From Actinomycetes bacterium (GTDB lineage: Bacteria; Actinomycetota; Acidimicrobiia; Acidimicrobiales; Ilumatobacteraceae): a stretch of DNA of 49,104 nucleotides. A program made the position numbers and the translations under genes. Below the pieces are notes generated by a model, which worked only from the letters and a program-made list of their open reading frames with translations, did no database searches and was not told where the DNA came from. Location of the stretch: assembly GCA_025359865.1 (NCBI GenBank), contig JANYDH010000088.1, forward strand, positions 1 to 49,104. Reading direction: 5' to 3'. Each line of letters begins with the position of its first letter. Positions within the stretch are counted from its first letter, which is position 1. Shown one piece after another: positions 40,927-48,101 of this stretch.

Positions 40927-40948
40927 TGTGCACAGAATGTGCACAGAA
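40927..40948 (+). repeat. tandem TGTGCACAGAA arm sites before the integrase stump
   Basis: TGTGCACAGAA is repeated directly twice (40927-40937, 40938-40948), between the half-tRNA and the integrase start, where arm-type integrase sites normally lie. Confidence 0.55.
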
Positions 40949-40965
40949 CGGATAAGGGTCGGGTC

Positions 40966-41082
40966 ATGGCGCGGGGTTCTGTGTTTCGTCGGAGTGGTGG
41001 TTGGGGCTATCGCGCCGATGCCGGCTTTCAGCCCGACACGGGCAAACGCCGGCAGATGCTCAAGCAAGGCTTGACATCTTCC
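40966..41082 (+). pseudogene. tyrosine integrase, N-terminal stump
   Basis: From ATG 40966: MARGSVFRRSGGWGYRADAG then FQPDTGKRRQMLKQG, the N-terminal DNA-binding (AP2-like) start of actinobacterial integrases. The match ends near 41075 and the rest of the gene is missing; what follows (SSVARASPVRVVLRVC) is unrelated. It lies 100 bp from the tRNA half-site, the usual place for the integrase. The rest of 40866-41295 is otherwise empty apart from the TacAT promoter. Confidence 0.75.
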
Positions 41083-41283
41083 GTAGCCCGTGCGAGCCCG
41101 GTAAGAGTTGTGCTACGAGTTTGTCGTCGATCCCGCTGGTCGATGATGTGCTGCACGTAGGTGCCCAAGGAGTCGACAGCGGTTGTAACAACGTCGGCTC
41201 TCTCTCCGAACGTCGGTGGAGAGAATGGCCCGCTCGTACCCGGGAGGGGATGTAATTCATCGAGGGTGTACGTCGGATTGGCG

Positions 41284-41289
41284 TACACT
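41284..41289 (+). promoter_or_regulatory. -10 box TACACT of tacAT operon, leaderless spacing
   Basis: TACACT, 6 nt (gcagcc), GTG 41296. Confidence 0.5.
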
Positions 41290-41295
41290 GCAGCC

Positions 41296-41574
41296 GTGGA
41301 GACGAAAACCGAACGGTGGACATTGCGGGTCACCCCGGCGCAGGACGCTGCTGTGCGCCGCGTCTTGGAATCGACGGGTGAGTCCTTGAGCGAGTACGTG
41401 GTGCGGCATGCCGTCGAGGCCGCACACATCGACCTCGCTGATCGGCGAGTGTTCGCGGTCGACGACGATGCTTGGTTCGCGCTGCAGGAGATCCTGGATT
41501 GTCCAGCGGTGCGCAAGCCGGGTCTGGCTCGGCTGCTCGGTGATCCATCGGTGCTGGAGGCGGGTCGCCGTTGA
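41296..41574 (+). CDS. tacA: DUF1778 antitoxin (TacA-like)
   Basis: 92 residues from GTG 41296. Ribbon-helix-helix region: ERWTLRVTPAQDAAVRRVLE, STGESLSEYVVRHAVEAA, then the toxin-binding tail with FAVDDDAWFALQEILDCPAV. DUF1778 proteins pair with GNAT toxins; the toxin gene overlaps by 4 nt. It also represses the operon together with the toxin. The start is set by the -10 box. Confidence 0.88.
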   Translation: METKTERWTLRVTPAQDAAVRRVLESTGESLSEYVVRHAVEAAHIDLADRRVFAVDDDAWFALQEILDCPAVRKPGLARLLGDPSVLEAGRR

Positions 41575-42065
41575 GCGAGTTCGTCGGCCCGGAACTGCTG
41601 GCGGTCGATCATGTGCTCGAGGGCTTCGAGTGTGGCGACGAGTCGCTCAATGCATGGTTGACTGATCGGGCGTTCCGGAACCAGGCCGATCGGACGAGCC
41701 GAACCTGGGTGGTCGCAGCAGGCGGACGCGTTGTTGGATACTACGCCTCGAGCGCGGCGGTCGTGCTCCATGTCGAGGCGACGAAACGTGCAGCGAGAAA
41801 CCAGCCGGATCCGCTGCCGGCAGTGCTGCTCGGCCGACTTGCCGTCGATCGTCGATATCGGGGACGCGGACTCGGAGCGGCCCTGCTGAAGCACTTCATT
41901 CTGAAGTCGGTGGAGGTCGCGGAATTGATCGGTGTTCGTGTGGTGCTCGTCCACGCGAAGGACTCGGTTGCGGCGGCGTTCTATGCCAGATTCGGCTTCC
42001 AGCCCTCCATGATCGATGAGTTGACGATGATGTTGCTCGTCAAGGACATCGCCGCGAGTTCGTGA
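41571..42065 (+). CDS. tacT: GNAT-family toxin (TacT-like, aminoacyl-tRNA acetyltransferase)
   Basis: 164 residues, TTG start overlapping the antitoxin stop (TTGA). The fold begins FVGPELLAVDHVLEGFECGD with ESLNAWL, has RTWVVAAGGRVVGYYASSAA, the acetyl-CoA loop LLGRLAVDRRYRGRGLGAAL and the C-terminal AFYARFGFQPS. TacT-type toxins acetylate the amino group of charged tRNAs and stop translation. A catalytic Tyr is present in FYARFGF. It is followed 21 bp later by the arm motif at 42087, so the pair stands at the right edge of the island array. Confidence 0.9.
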   Translation: MSEFVGPELLAVDHVLEGFECGDESLNAWLTDRAFRNQADRTSRTWVVAAGGRVVGYYASSAAVVLHVEATKRAARNQPDPLPAVLLGRLAVDRRYRGRGLGAALLKHFILKSVEVAELIGVRVVLVHAKDSVAAAFYARFGFQPSMIDELTMMLLVKDIAASS

Positions 42066-42086
42066 CTGCCGACCGCCGAGTTCGCC

Positions 42087-42105
42087 TGCACGATTCCTGC
42101 ACAGG
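42087..42105 (+). repeat. integrase arm-type motif, rightmost copy
   Basis: TGCACGATTCCTGCACAGG, identical to 28640-28658. It is followed by actcggcgat as in the two full att units, but no tRNA half is seen downstream. Confidence 0.6.
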
Positions 42106-42131
42106 ACTCGGCGATACCTCTCGAATCAGCG

Positions 42132-42167
42132 CACACCTCGTACACCTCGCACACCTCGCACACCTCG
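42132..42167 (+). repeat. 9-bp microsatellite, four units
   Basis: cacacctcg x4 with one t change, 9-bp period, in the 257-bp gap between tacT and the next gene. Nothing else is seen in that gap apart from the arm motif. Confidence 0.7.
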
Positions 42168-42322
42168 CTCAGCCGCTCGCCGATGGCGACCTGTGCCGTG
42201 CCGCGGCGAGGGGCCTGACGCTCGTGGCGCCGGATCTGCTTCGCGTGGCGGTGCTCTCGCCAGCGCACCGGGGACCCGCTGCCAGTTCAAGATGGTCTGA
42301 CCGCTGGTTCAGTCCGGCCGGC

Positions 42323-43126
42323 TCATTCGACGGCTACGGGGTGATCGTCGTGCCAACGTATGGCGCCTGGGGATGGCCACAGCGGACCGATGATCACGTG
42401 GGACGGGTTGGATGTGATGGTCTTGAGCCAACGCCACGCCTCATCGGGCTCGAAGTGCTGGGAGCGACAGGGGCCGGTGGCAAGGTGCAGCGGCGTCACT
42501 GCGAGGTGCCCGACGAACGTGGCGGTGGTCTCGGCGCCGCCCATATGGAATGCGCAGTGACCGATGTTGTGCATGCCGGTCCATTCGGCGGTCACGCCCG
42601 GTGCCAGTTCGTCGCCGTCGCTGAAGGTGTCGACCAGGCCGGCGTCGATCAGGGTCTGGATCGCCGTGCCGAGCTGTCCGTCGGGCGGAGCTTGCTCGAA
42701 CGATTGCAGCGCACGGTCGCTGATCAGCAGGCGCGCGTTCGGGAAGAACGGCCGCCAACCGACGTCGTCACACACCGCGCTCAGGCCGATCGACTCGATG
42801 TGCGACAGCAGCACGGTGTCGACCGATTCGATAGGGATGCCCGCCGCTGCGAACGCTGCTGCGTACGCCGTCTGGTGTGCGGCCGTGCTGGAAGGGTCGT
42901 GGAGGATCTCGTCGATGTTGCCGCTCGGATCGACAGCGATGTGGCGCCCACTCGTACGTATCACCCAGACGCAACTCGCCGCTCGGACCTGCCCGTCGTC
43001 GGCCCAGGCGGGCGAACCCCACGGCACAGCACGGACCTCGTCGGGCGTGAGGCCCACCGCGGCGGGTTCGATCACAGCATCGACGTAGAACACACGCGTG
43101 AGAAGGACGCCGCCGAGCTCGAGCAT
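42323..43126 (-). CDS. metallo-beta-lactamase-fold protein lacking the HxHxDH motif
   Basis: 267 residues from ATG 43126. The order of elements is that of MBL hydrolases: SCVWVIRTSGRHIAVDPSGN, IPIESVDTVLLSHIESIGLS, PNARLLISDRALQSFE, then LAPGVTAEWTGMHNIGHCAF, TATFVGHLAVTPLHLA and HVIIGPLWPSPGA. But the HxHxDH motif is SHIESIG (109-114) and the usual GD of the metal bridge is GH. So at least four metal ligands are lost and hydrolysis in the usual way is unlikely. It may be a binding or regulatory protein. The frame is intact, so it is probably kept by selection rather than decaying. A longer frame extends to 43216. Confidence 0.75.
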   Translation of the reverse strand: MLELGGVLLTRVFYVDAVIEPAAVGLTPDEVRAVPWGSPAWADDGQVRAASCVWVIRTSGRHIAVDPSGNIDEILHDPSSTAAHQTAYAAAFAAAGIPIESVDTVLLSHIESIGLSAVCDDVGWRPFFPNARLLISDRALQSFEQAPPDGQLGTAIQTLIDAGLVDTFSDGDELAPGVTAEWTGMHNIGHCAFHMGGAETTATFVGHLAVTPLHLATGPCRSQHFEPDEAWRWLKTITSNPSHVIIGPLWPSPGAIRWHDDHPVAVE

Positions 43127-43244
43127 TGTCGTCACGCGCGCCACTTCAACACATATTCGCTGGCGACGCCAGCGAATACGGGCCGGTACATGCACGTGAG
43201 GCGTGCTTGCGGGCACCCACCTGAACTGTGTGAGACCCCCCGTT

Positions 43245-43250
43245 CATACT
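43245..43250 (+). promoter_or_regulatory. -10 box CATACT of DUF4262 gene, leaderless spacing
   Basis: CATACT, 6 nt (gcctac), ATG 43257. Confidence 0.4.
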
Positions 43251-43256
43251 GCCTAC

Positions 43257-43868
43257 ATGTGCCTCGAATGTGACGGTTACTCCCATGAAGAAGCGATGCA
43301 GGCGCTCGACCTGCAGATCAGGGTCCACGGATGGGCCCTCGTCCAGGTGGTGGATGAATCCACTGCCTGGTGCTACACGATTGGACTGGCCGAGAACCAC
43401 GGCCACCCCGAACTCGTGCTGTTCGACGTCAGCACCGAGATCCAGCACCAGTTGATGACGCACCTCGTCGACCTGGTCTCCAGCCACGGCGAACTGCCTG
43501 CAGCGCGCCTCGCAGCCTTGGGCCTTCGCTGCGGCGAGGTCCACGAGGACCATCTCGGTGGCGACCTCTTCGGCACGTGGGCCAACCGTTACGGTGCGCT
43601 TCCGCGGCCCGGCGACATGGTCCACGTCCGTCTGCCGCCCGAGGCATACTGCGCGTGTCATGGCTCTACCGCGCGCCGGCTCGACCTGCCCGGGCCGCTG
43701 CCGTCCCCGCCGCCTGAGCCATCACCGGGTGAACGTGAGGTGGGTGACGCAGGACGATCTCGCAGTGCGAGCAGGCATCAGACGACGAACGTTGGTGGCG
43801 CTCGAGGGCGGCAACCCGCGCGGCGAGATCGGCATCGTTGTCCGTGTGATCGCTGCCCTCGATCGTGA
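43257..43868 (+). CDS. DUF4262 domain protein with non-native C-terminal tail
   Basis: 203 residues from ATG 43257. Residues 1 to ~140 are DUF4262: MCLECDGYSHEEAMQALDLQ, GWALVQVVDESTAWCYTIGL, ENHGHPELVLFD, and LPRPGDMVHVRLPPEAYC. The domain's function is unknown. After about residue 160 the tail (GEREVGDAGRSRSASRHQTT) is simply a hipB remnant read in another frame, so the gene's own end was lost or extended by a deletion joining the two. The start is supported by CATACT 6 nt upstream. Confidence 0.75.
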   Translation: MCLECDGYSHEEAMQALDLQIRVHGWALVQVVDESTAWCYTIGLAENHGHPELVLFDVSTEIQHQLMTHLVDLVSSHGELPAARLAALGLRCGEVHEDHLGGDLFGTWANRYGALPRPGDMVHVRLPPEAYCACHGSTARRLDLPGPLPSPPPEPSPGEREVGDAGRSRSASRHQTTNVGGARGRQPARRDRHRCPCDRCPRS

Positions 43869-44360
43869 GCACGGGGAGATCACTTCTCGCTCGCCGGAGC
43901 CCAGACCAAGTTTGCGCTGCATCGAACGACAGGTGGGTGGGCGCGACCGTCGGGGCGAATCCCGACCACACACATCTTCAAACCCGCGATCCCAGGGATC
44001 GCACACCACGACCTCAACGAGCACCTGTGTCTGCAGGCCGCGCAACGTCTCGGCCTGCTCGCGGCCTCGTCCGAGCTTGCACGGTTCGAGGCCGAGCGGG
44101 TGTTCGTCGTCGACCGGTTCGTGCAAGCGCTGGTGTTCAACTGGCTGATCGCTGGCACCGACGCGCATGCCAAGAACTACGGACTCGTGCTCAGCGGCAT
44201 CGACGCCCGCCTTGCGCCGCTCTATGACGTGGCGTCGGCCCTCGTGATGCCCGAGTGGAACTGGTACAAGTGAGAACTTGCGATGCGGATCAACAACAAG
44301 AGCAAGTTCAAGTACCTGGGCATCGATGAGTGGAAGAAGTTCGCCGCATCATCGGCCTGA
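43744..44360 (+). pseudogene. hipBA remnant (XRE antitoxin plus HipA kinase pieces)
   Basis: A hipB piece at 43744-43869 reads TQDDLAVRAGIRRRTLVALE, GGNPRGEIGIVVRVIAALDR. From 43887, in another frame, comes HipA: SLAGAQTKFALHRTTGGW, RIPTTHIFKPAIPG, LNEHLCLQAAQRLGLLAASS, VFVVDRF joined directly to VQALVFNWLIAGTDAHAKNY. The segment that normally lies between these two is deleted. A TGA at 44271 splits the tail; the frame continues ELAMRINNKSKFKYLGIDEW to 44360. The N-terminal part of HipA is missing as well. An intact HipA phosphorylates Glu-tRNA synthetase and causes persistence; this copy is dead. Confidence 0.8.
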
Positions 44361-45584
44361 TCACGCCAGCAGGCGGTCCTCGAAGGGGTAGTCGTTCATG
44401 ATCTCGACTCCGGTGTCGGTGATCAGGAGTTGGTCTTCGAGTTTGACGCCCTGGCTGCTGGCGTTCGAGCCGATGTAGCTCTCAACGCAAAACACCATGC
44501 CGGGCTCGAACGTGTCATCGAGCGGGTAGGCCACGCCAGGGGTGTGGAAGACGAGGTTGGGGTATTCGCCGATCATGCCGAGGCCGTGACCGATGCAGTA
44601 GTAGCGGCTATCGCGGTGTGCTTCGGGAACGGGCCAGGCGCTGCGGGCGACTTCTTCGAAGGTGACGCCGGGGCCGATCAGCGAGACGTTGTGACGGAGT
44701 TGCTCGTAGGCGCGGCCGTAGAGGGTGCGCTGTTGCGGGGTGGCAGGGCGGTCGCCGGCGAGGAAGGTGCGCGAGAAGTCGGCCGAGTAGCTCTCGAACG
44801 CGACAGCGTCGGTGTCGATGCACACGAGGTCGCCGTCTTGGATCACCCGCGTGCCACATTCCTGAAAGTAGGGGAAGGTGTTCGGGCCACTCTGTAGCAG
44901 CCTCGTTGAGACCAATTCGCCGTGGCCTGCCAGGAGGCCACCGACGAACCGGCTCCACAGATCAATCTCGGTCATGCCCGGCCGCAACGCCGCTTCCATC
45001 GCGCTCACCGCGTCAACGGTGCGACGCGTCGCTTCGCGGATGTAGGCGATCTCCAATGGCAGCTTCACCCGGCGGGTGCGGCTCATCACGACATCAGCAT
45101 CGGTGATGGCGAACCCCACGGTGCGCAGAGCGTCGACTGCGGGGAACGGGAAGCTGTCGATCGCCAGTCGGCCTGGCTCGCCGAGTTGCTCTCGCACCAG
45201 CGCCGCAATCTCACTTGCCATCGCCGCGCACTCGTCGGCCACGAAGCCATTGCTGCTGACGTAGCTCAGCCCATGGGCGATGCGCACCTCGTCGATGGTT
45301 GGGAGGTCCTTGGTCAGGTGCTCGCCCCCGACGTAGTCGAACAGCGTGACCGGCCCCTCGGCGAATACCAGCAGATAGCGGGCGGGGACGCACAGGTTGA
45401 AGATCGTCATGTTCGTCGCGCCGGTGATGTAGAGCACGTTGAAGGGATCGCGCATCAGCATCACCGGGATGTCGAACGTCGTCATGAAGCGGCGAGTGTT
45501 TGCCAGCCGCTCGAGGTAGAGCTCATGACGGGTGGTTGGACTGTTGAGATCGATGCCGGGACCAGGATTCGGGTCGGCCGTCAT
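44361..45584 (-). CDS. DddP-like M24-family metalloenzyme
   Basis: 407 residues. It has the pita-bread fold of M24 aminopeptidases with six metal-ligand candidates: D257, D259 (LVCIDTDAVAF), D269 (SADFSRTF), H333 (CIGHGLGM), E368 (FCVESYIG) and E383 (VKLEDQLL). The stretch STRLLQSGPNTFPYFQECGT, RVIQDGDL and the closing LITDTGVEIMNDYPF resemble what I recall of DddP, the M24-like DMSP lyase of marine bacteria, more than prolidase. DddP splits dimethylsulfoniopropionate into dimethyl sulfide and acrylate. A DMSP role is only a proposal: Xaa-Pro dipeptidase or creatinase-like activity remains possible. ATG 45584 has GATGCT 6 nt upstream. Confidence 0.75.
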   Translation of the reverse strand: MTADPNPGPGIDLNSPTTRHELYLERLANTRRFMTTFDIPVMLMRDPFNVLYITGATNMTIFNLCVPARYLLVFAEGPVTLFDYVGGEHLTKDLPTIDEVRIAHGLSYVSSNGFVADECAAMASEIAALVREQLGEPGRLAIDSFPFPAVDALRTVGFAITDADVVMSRTRRVKLPLEIAYIREATRRTVDAVSAMEAALRPGMTEIDLWSRFVGGLLAGHGELVSTRLLQSGPNTFPYFQECGTRVIQDGDLVCIDTDAVAFESYSADFSRTFLAGDRPATPQQRTLYGRAYEQLRHNVSLIGPGVTFEEVARSAWPVPEAHRDSRYYCIGHGLGMIGEYPNLVFHTPGVAYPLDDTFEPGMVFCVESYIGSNASSQGVKLEDQLLITDTGVEIMNDYPFEDRLLA

Positions 45585-45683
45585 GCGAGCAGCATCGCCA
45601 CCAGCGGCACAGCTCTGACAAGAAGATGCTCGTTCGGCTGGAAGTTCTCCGGAGTCATCGCATCATTCTTGCTCACGTACACC

Positions 45684-45965
45684 GTGACGGCGCAACGGAT
45701 CACGATCACGGTCGACGAGAACACGTTGGCGCAGCTCCGAGGCCGCGTTCCGGCTGGCGAGGTCAGCGCCTTTGTCGTCGAGGCCTTACGGCACCGGCTC
45801 AGAATCGACCCGATCGTCGAGCTGCTCACCCGACTTGATGAGACCCACGGCCCGCTCACCGATGAAGAACTACACGAGGGGGAGACGTGGTGGATCGAGA
45901 CCAAGTCACAGTTGTCCTCGATGCCGGAGCAGTTATCGGGCTTGCCCGCGGCGATCGCCGGTTGA
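45684..45965 (+). CDS. vapB: VapB-type antitoxin (second vapBC locus)
   Basis: 93 residues from GTG 45684: TAQRITITVDENTLAQLRGR, VPAGEVSAFVVEALRHRLR, an Arc/MetJ-like ribbon-helix-helix, then a toxin-binding tail (DETHGPLTDEELHEGETWW). The toxin gene begins inside it (79-bp overlap). An upstream in-frame TTG is possible. It is divergent from the M24 gene, 99 bp between starts. Confidence 0.75.
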   Translation: MTAQRITITVDENTLAQLRGRVPAGEVSAFVVEALRHRLRIDPIVELLTRLDETHGPLTDEELHEGETWWIETKSQLSSMPEQLSGLPAAIAG

Positions 45966-46294
45966 GGGCACGGCTCACCGCGATCCGCGCTGACGGCGAG
46001 TCGATCGTCATTCCCATGGTCGTGGTCACCGAGACCACCCGAGGCAACGGGCCGCAAGATGCCGCCGTCAACCTGGTGATCGGCCAATGCGCGCCATTGC
46101 ATCAGCTGTCCGAGGCAACCGCCCGAACAGCTGGCGTGTTGCTCAGGCGCACACGGTCGAGCAACACGATCGATGCCCTGGTGGTCGCCGAGGCCGTCGG
46201 GCGGGCTCCGTCCGTGGTCCTCACTTCCGACCCCGACGACCTCGCCCCGTTGACGGCAGCGTCGGGCGCGCGGGTGCTCATCCGCCCAATCTGA
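45887..46294 (+). CDS. vapC: VapC-type PIN-domain toxin (second vapBC locus)
   Basis: 135 residues, GTG 45887 with GAGGGGGAGA upstream. PIN residues: TVVLDAGAVIGLARGDRRLR (first Asp), VVTETTRGNG (Glu), NTIDALVVAEAV (Asp) and VLTSDPDDLAPL (last Asp), all four acidic sites kept. It is an RNase toxin. The long overlap with vapB implies coupled translation. The pair lies outside the tRNA-Leu array, next to the M24 gene. Confidence 0.87.
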   Translation: MVDRDQVTVVLDAGAVIGLARGDRRLRARLTAIRADGESIVIPMVVVTETTRGNGPQDAAVNLVIGQCAPLHQLSEATARTAGVLLRRTRSSNTIDALVVAEAVGRAPSVVLTSDPDDLAPLTAASGARVLIRPI

Positions 46295-46489
46295 GTATCT
46301 CCGATCGAACGGCCTGTGCACTGGTGATCGACATCGCCTCCCATCATTGACGTGCTGATTTCTTCGACGACTAGGGTGGACGACATAGACAGATCTGGCG
46401 CCCGCGCCGATCGCCAATCTGAACAGAGGCACGTCCGCCCAACGCGAACGACCGAACATATCGAACGAATCGAAGAAGGGTGAACAGTT

Positions 46490-47860
46490 GTGAGTGACTA
46501 TGCAGTAGTGGACCCAACCACCGGAGAGACGGTCGAGACCTACCCGACCATCACCGACGAAGCGCTTGTTACGGCCATCGCGCAGGCGAGCGAGATCCAT
46601 CGCACCTGGTCGCGGAGCACCTCCGTGGGAGATCGGGCCGCGCTGATTTCTCGCGTTGCCGATCTGCACATCGAACGCCAGGACGCGCTCGCCGCGATCA
46701 TCGCCCGGGAGATGGGCAAGCCACTCGGCGACGCAGCAGGTGAAGTCGCTTTCAGCGCAGCGATTTACCAGTTCTACGCTGACAACGCCGCTGAGTTTCT
46801 CGCCGACGAACCAATCACTCTGATGGGCGGCGAGGGGTCCGCGATCGTGCGCAAAAGCCCGCTCGGCGTGCTGCTCGGAATCATGCCGTGGAACTTCCCC
46901 TACTACCAGGTCGCCCGGTTCGCCGGCCCGAACCTGATCATCGGCAACCCGGTGCTGCTCAAGCACGCCCCGCAATGCCCCGAGTCGGCGGCCGCGATCG
47001 AGCAGATCTACTTCGACGCCGGCTTCCCAGTTGGGGCTTACACGAACATCTACGCCACCAATGATCAGGTGGCCGACATCATCGCCAACCCGATCGTCCA
47101 GGGCGTCTCACTGACCGGGTCGGAGCGGGCCGGTGCGGCCGTCGCCGAAATCGCCGGTCGCCACTTGAAAAAGGTTGTGCTCGAACTCGGCGGGTCCGAT
47201 CCGTTCATTCTGCTGTCGACCGACGACCTCGACGCGGTAGTGGAGTCTGCGGTCGTCGCCCGGGTCGACAACTGCGGTCAGGCGTGCAATGCCGCCAAGC
47301 GATTCATCGTCATGGACCACCTCTACGATGAGTTCGTCGCAAAGTTCACAGCGGCTGCACTGGCGACCAAGGTCGGCAATCCGACCGACCCCGACACGAC
47401 CATCGGCCCGCTCTCGTCGCTGGCTGCGGCCGAACGTCTCGCGGGTCAGGTCGCCGCCGCTGTGGCTGGCGGAGCGACCCTGGTGTCGGCAGGCGAGCGC
47501 TCGGGCGCGTTCTTCCCACCTGGCGTGCTCACCAACGTCGGCCGCGACAACCCCTCGTACAACGAGGAACTGTTCGGCCCCGTCGCCATTATCCACAAGG
47601 TCAGCAGTGAGGCCGAGGCGATCGACATGGCCAACGACACGCCGTTCGGGCTGGGCTCGTATCTGTTCACCACCGACCCTATCCAGGCCGCCCGCGTCGC
47701 TGACGCGATCCAGGCCGGCATGGTGTACGTGAACATCGTCGGCGCCGACAGCCCCGAGCTGCCGTTCGGCGGCATCAAGCGTTCCGGCTCAGGTCGCGAG
47801 CTCGGCCGCTGGGGCGCGGATGAGTTCGTGAACAAGAAACTGATCCGCACCGGCGCCTGA
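46490..47860 (+). CDS. NAD(P)-dependent succinate-semialdehyde dehydrogenase-type aldehyde dehydrogenase
   Basis: 456 residues from GTG 46490 (GAAGAAGGG upstream). The ALDH motifs are complete: GVLLGIMPWNFPYYQVARFA, SLTGSERAGAAVAEIAGRHL, VLELGGSDPFI with general base E231, and DNCGQACNAAKR with catalytic C265, then NEELFGPVAI and LPFGGIKRSGSGRELGRWG. The short N-terminus and the GQACNAAKR motif are those of the GabD/Sad group, which oxidises succinate semialdehyde to succinate. The 195 bp upstream hold no gene. Monocistronic by appearance. Confidence 0.9.
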   Translation: MSDYAVVDPTTGETVETYPTITDEALVTAIAQASEIHRTWSRSTSVGDRAALISRVADLHIERQDALAAIIAREMGKPLGDAAGEVAFSAAIYQFYADNAAEFLADEPITLMGGEGSAIVRKSPLGVLLGIMPWNFPYYQVARFAGPNLIIGNPVLLKHAPQCPESAAAIEQIYFDAGFPVGAYTNIYATNDQVADIIANPIVQGVSLTGSERAGAAVAEIAGRHLKKVVLELGGSDPFILLSTDDLDAVVESAVVARVDNCGQACNAAKRFIVMDHLYDEFVAKFTAAALATKVGNPTDPDTTIGPLSSLAAAERLAGQVAAAVAGGATLVSAGERSGAFFPPGVLTNVGRDNPSYNEELFGPVAIIHKVSSEAEAIDMANDTPFGLGSYLFTTDPIQAARVADAIQAGMVYVNIVGADSPELPFGGIKRSGSGRELGRWGADEFVNKKLIRTGA

Positions 47861-48101
47861 GCTCAGTCGCCATCTCGCCGAGCGACCGCTGTTGATCACT
47901 AGCGAATCCCATCCGGAGGTCACCGTTCACTCGGATTAGACCATTGCACCTCGAGCTCCGTGACGCGGCCACCCGTCGAGATGTCCGACCGTCCGGCGCA
48001 TCAGCCCGCCGTCTCTTCGACCTTCGCCTCCACCGGATGACGTGTGACACACGACCCGGCGATGACGGAATACCCCAGGGCAGTTGCGGGATAGATAACC
48101 C

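Larger units (their letters stand above)
28577..42105. mobile_element. tandem integrative islands stacked behind tRNA-Leu
   Basis: Half-tRNA sequences punctuate the region at 34640-34680, 38526-38577 and 40814-40865. A TGCAC-N5/6-TGCACAG arm motif recurs at 28640, 34624, 38393, 38641, 40682 and 42087, and the stump of a tyrosine integrase starts 100 bp after the last half-tRNA. The blocks between carry accessory genes. No intact integrase remains, and the right limit is set only by the last arm motif, so the outer boundary and the block order are inferred. Confidence 0.65.

Noticed and set aside
41028-41954. 308-codon minus-strand open frame
   Set aside because: It lies antisense over the tacAT operon, which has clear domains, overlap and promoter. 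The antisense frame has no recognisable domain and is a GC-bias shadow.
45581-46975. 464-codon minus-strand open frame
   Set aside because: It covers the second vapBC and the start of the aldehyde dehydrogenase on the opposite strand. Both are well supported, so this is a shadow.
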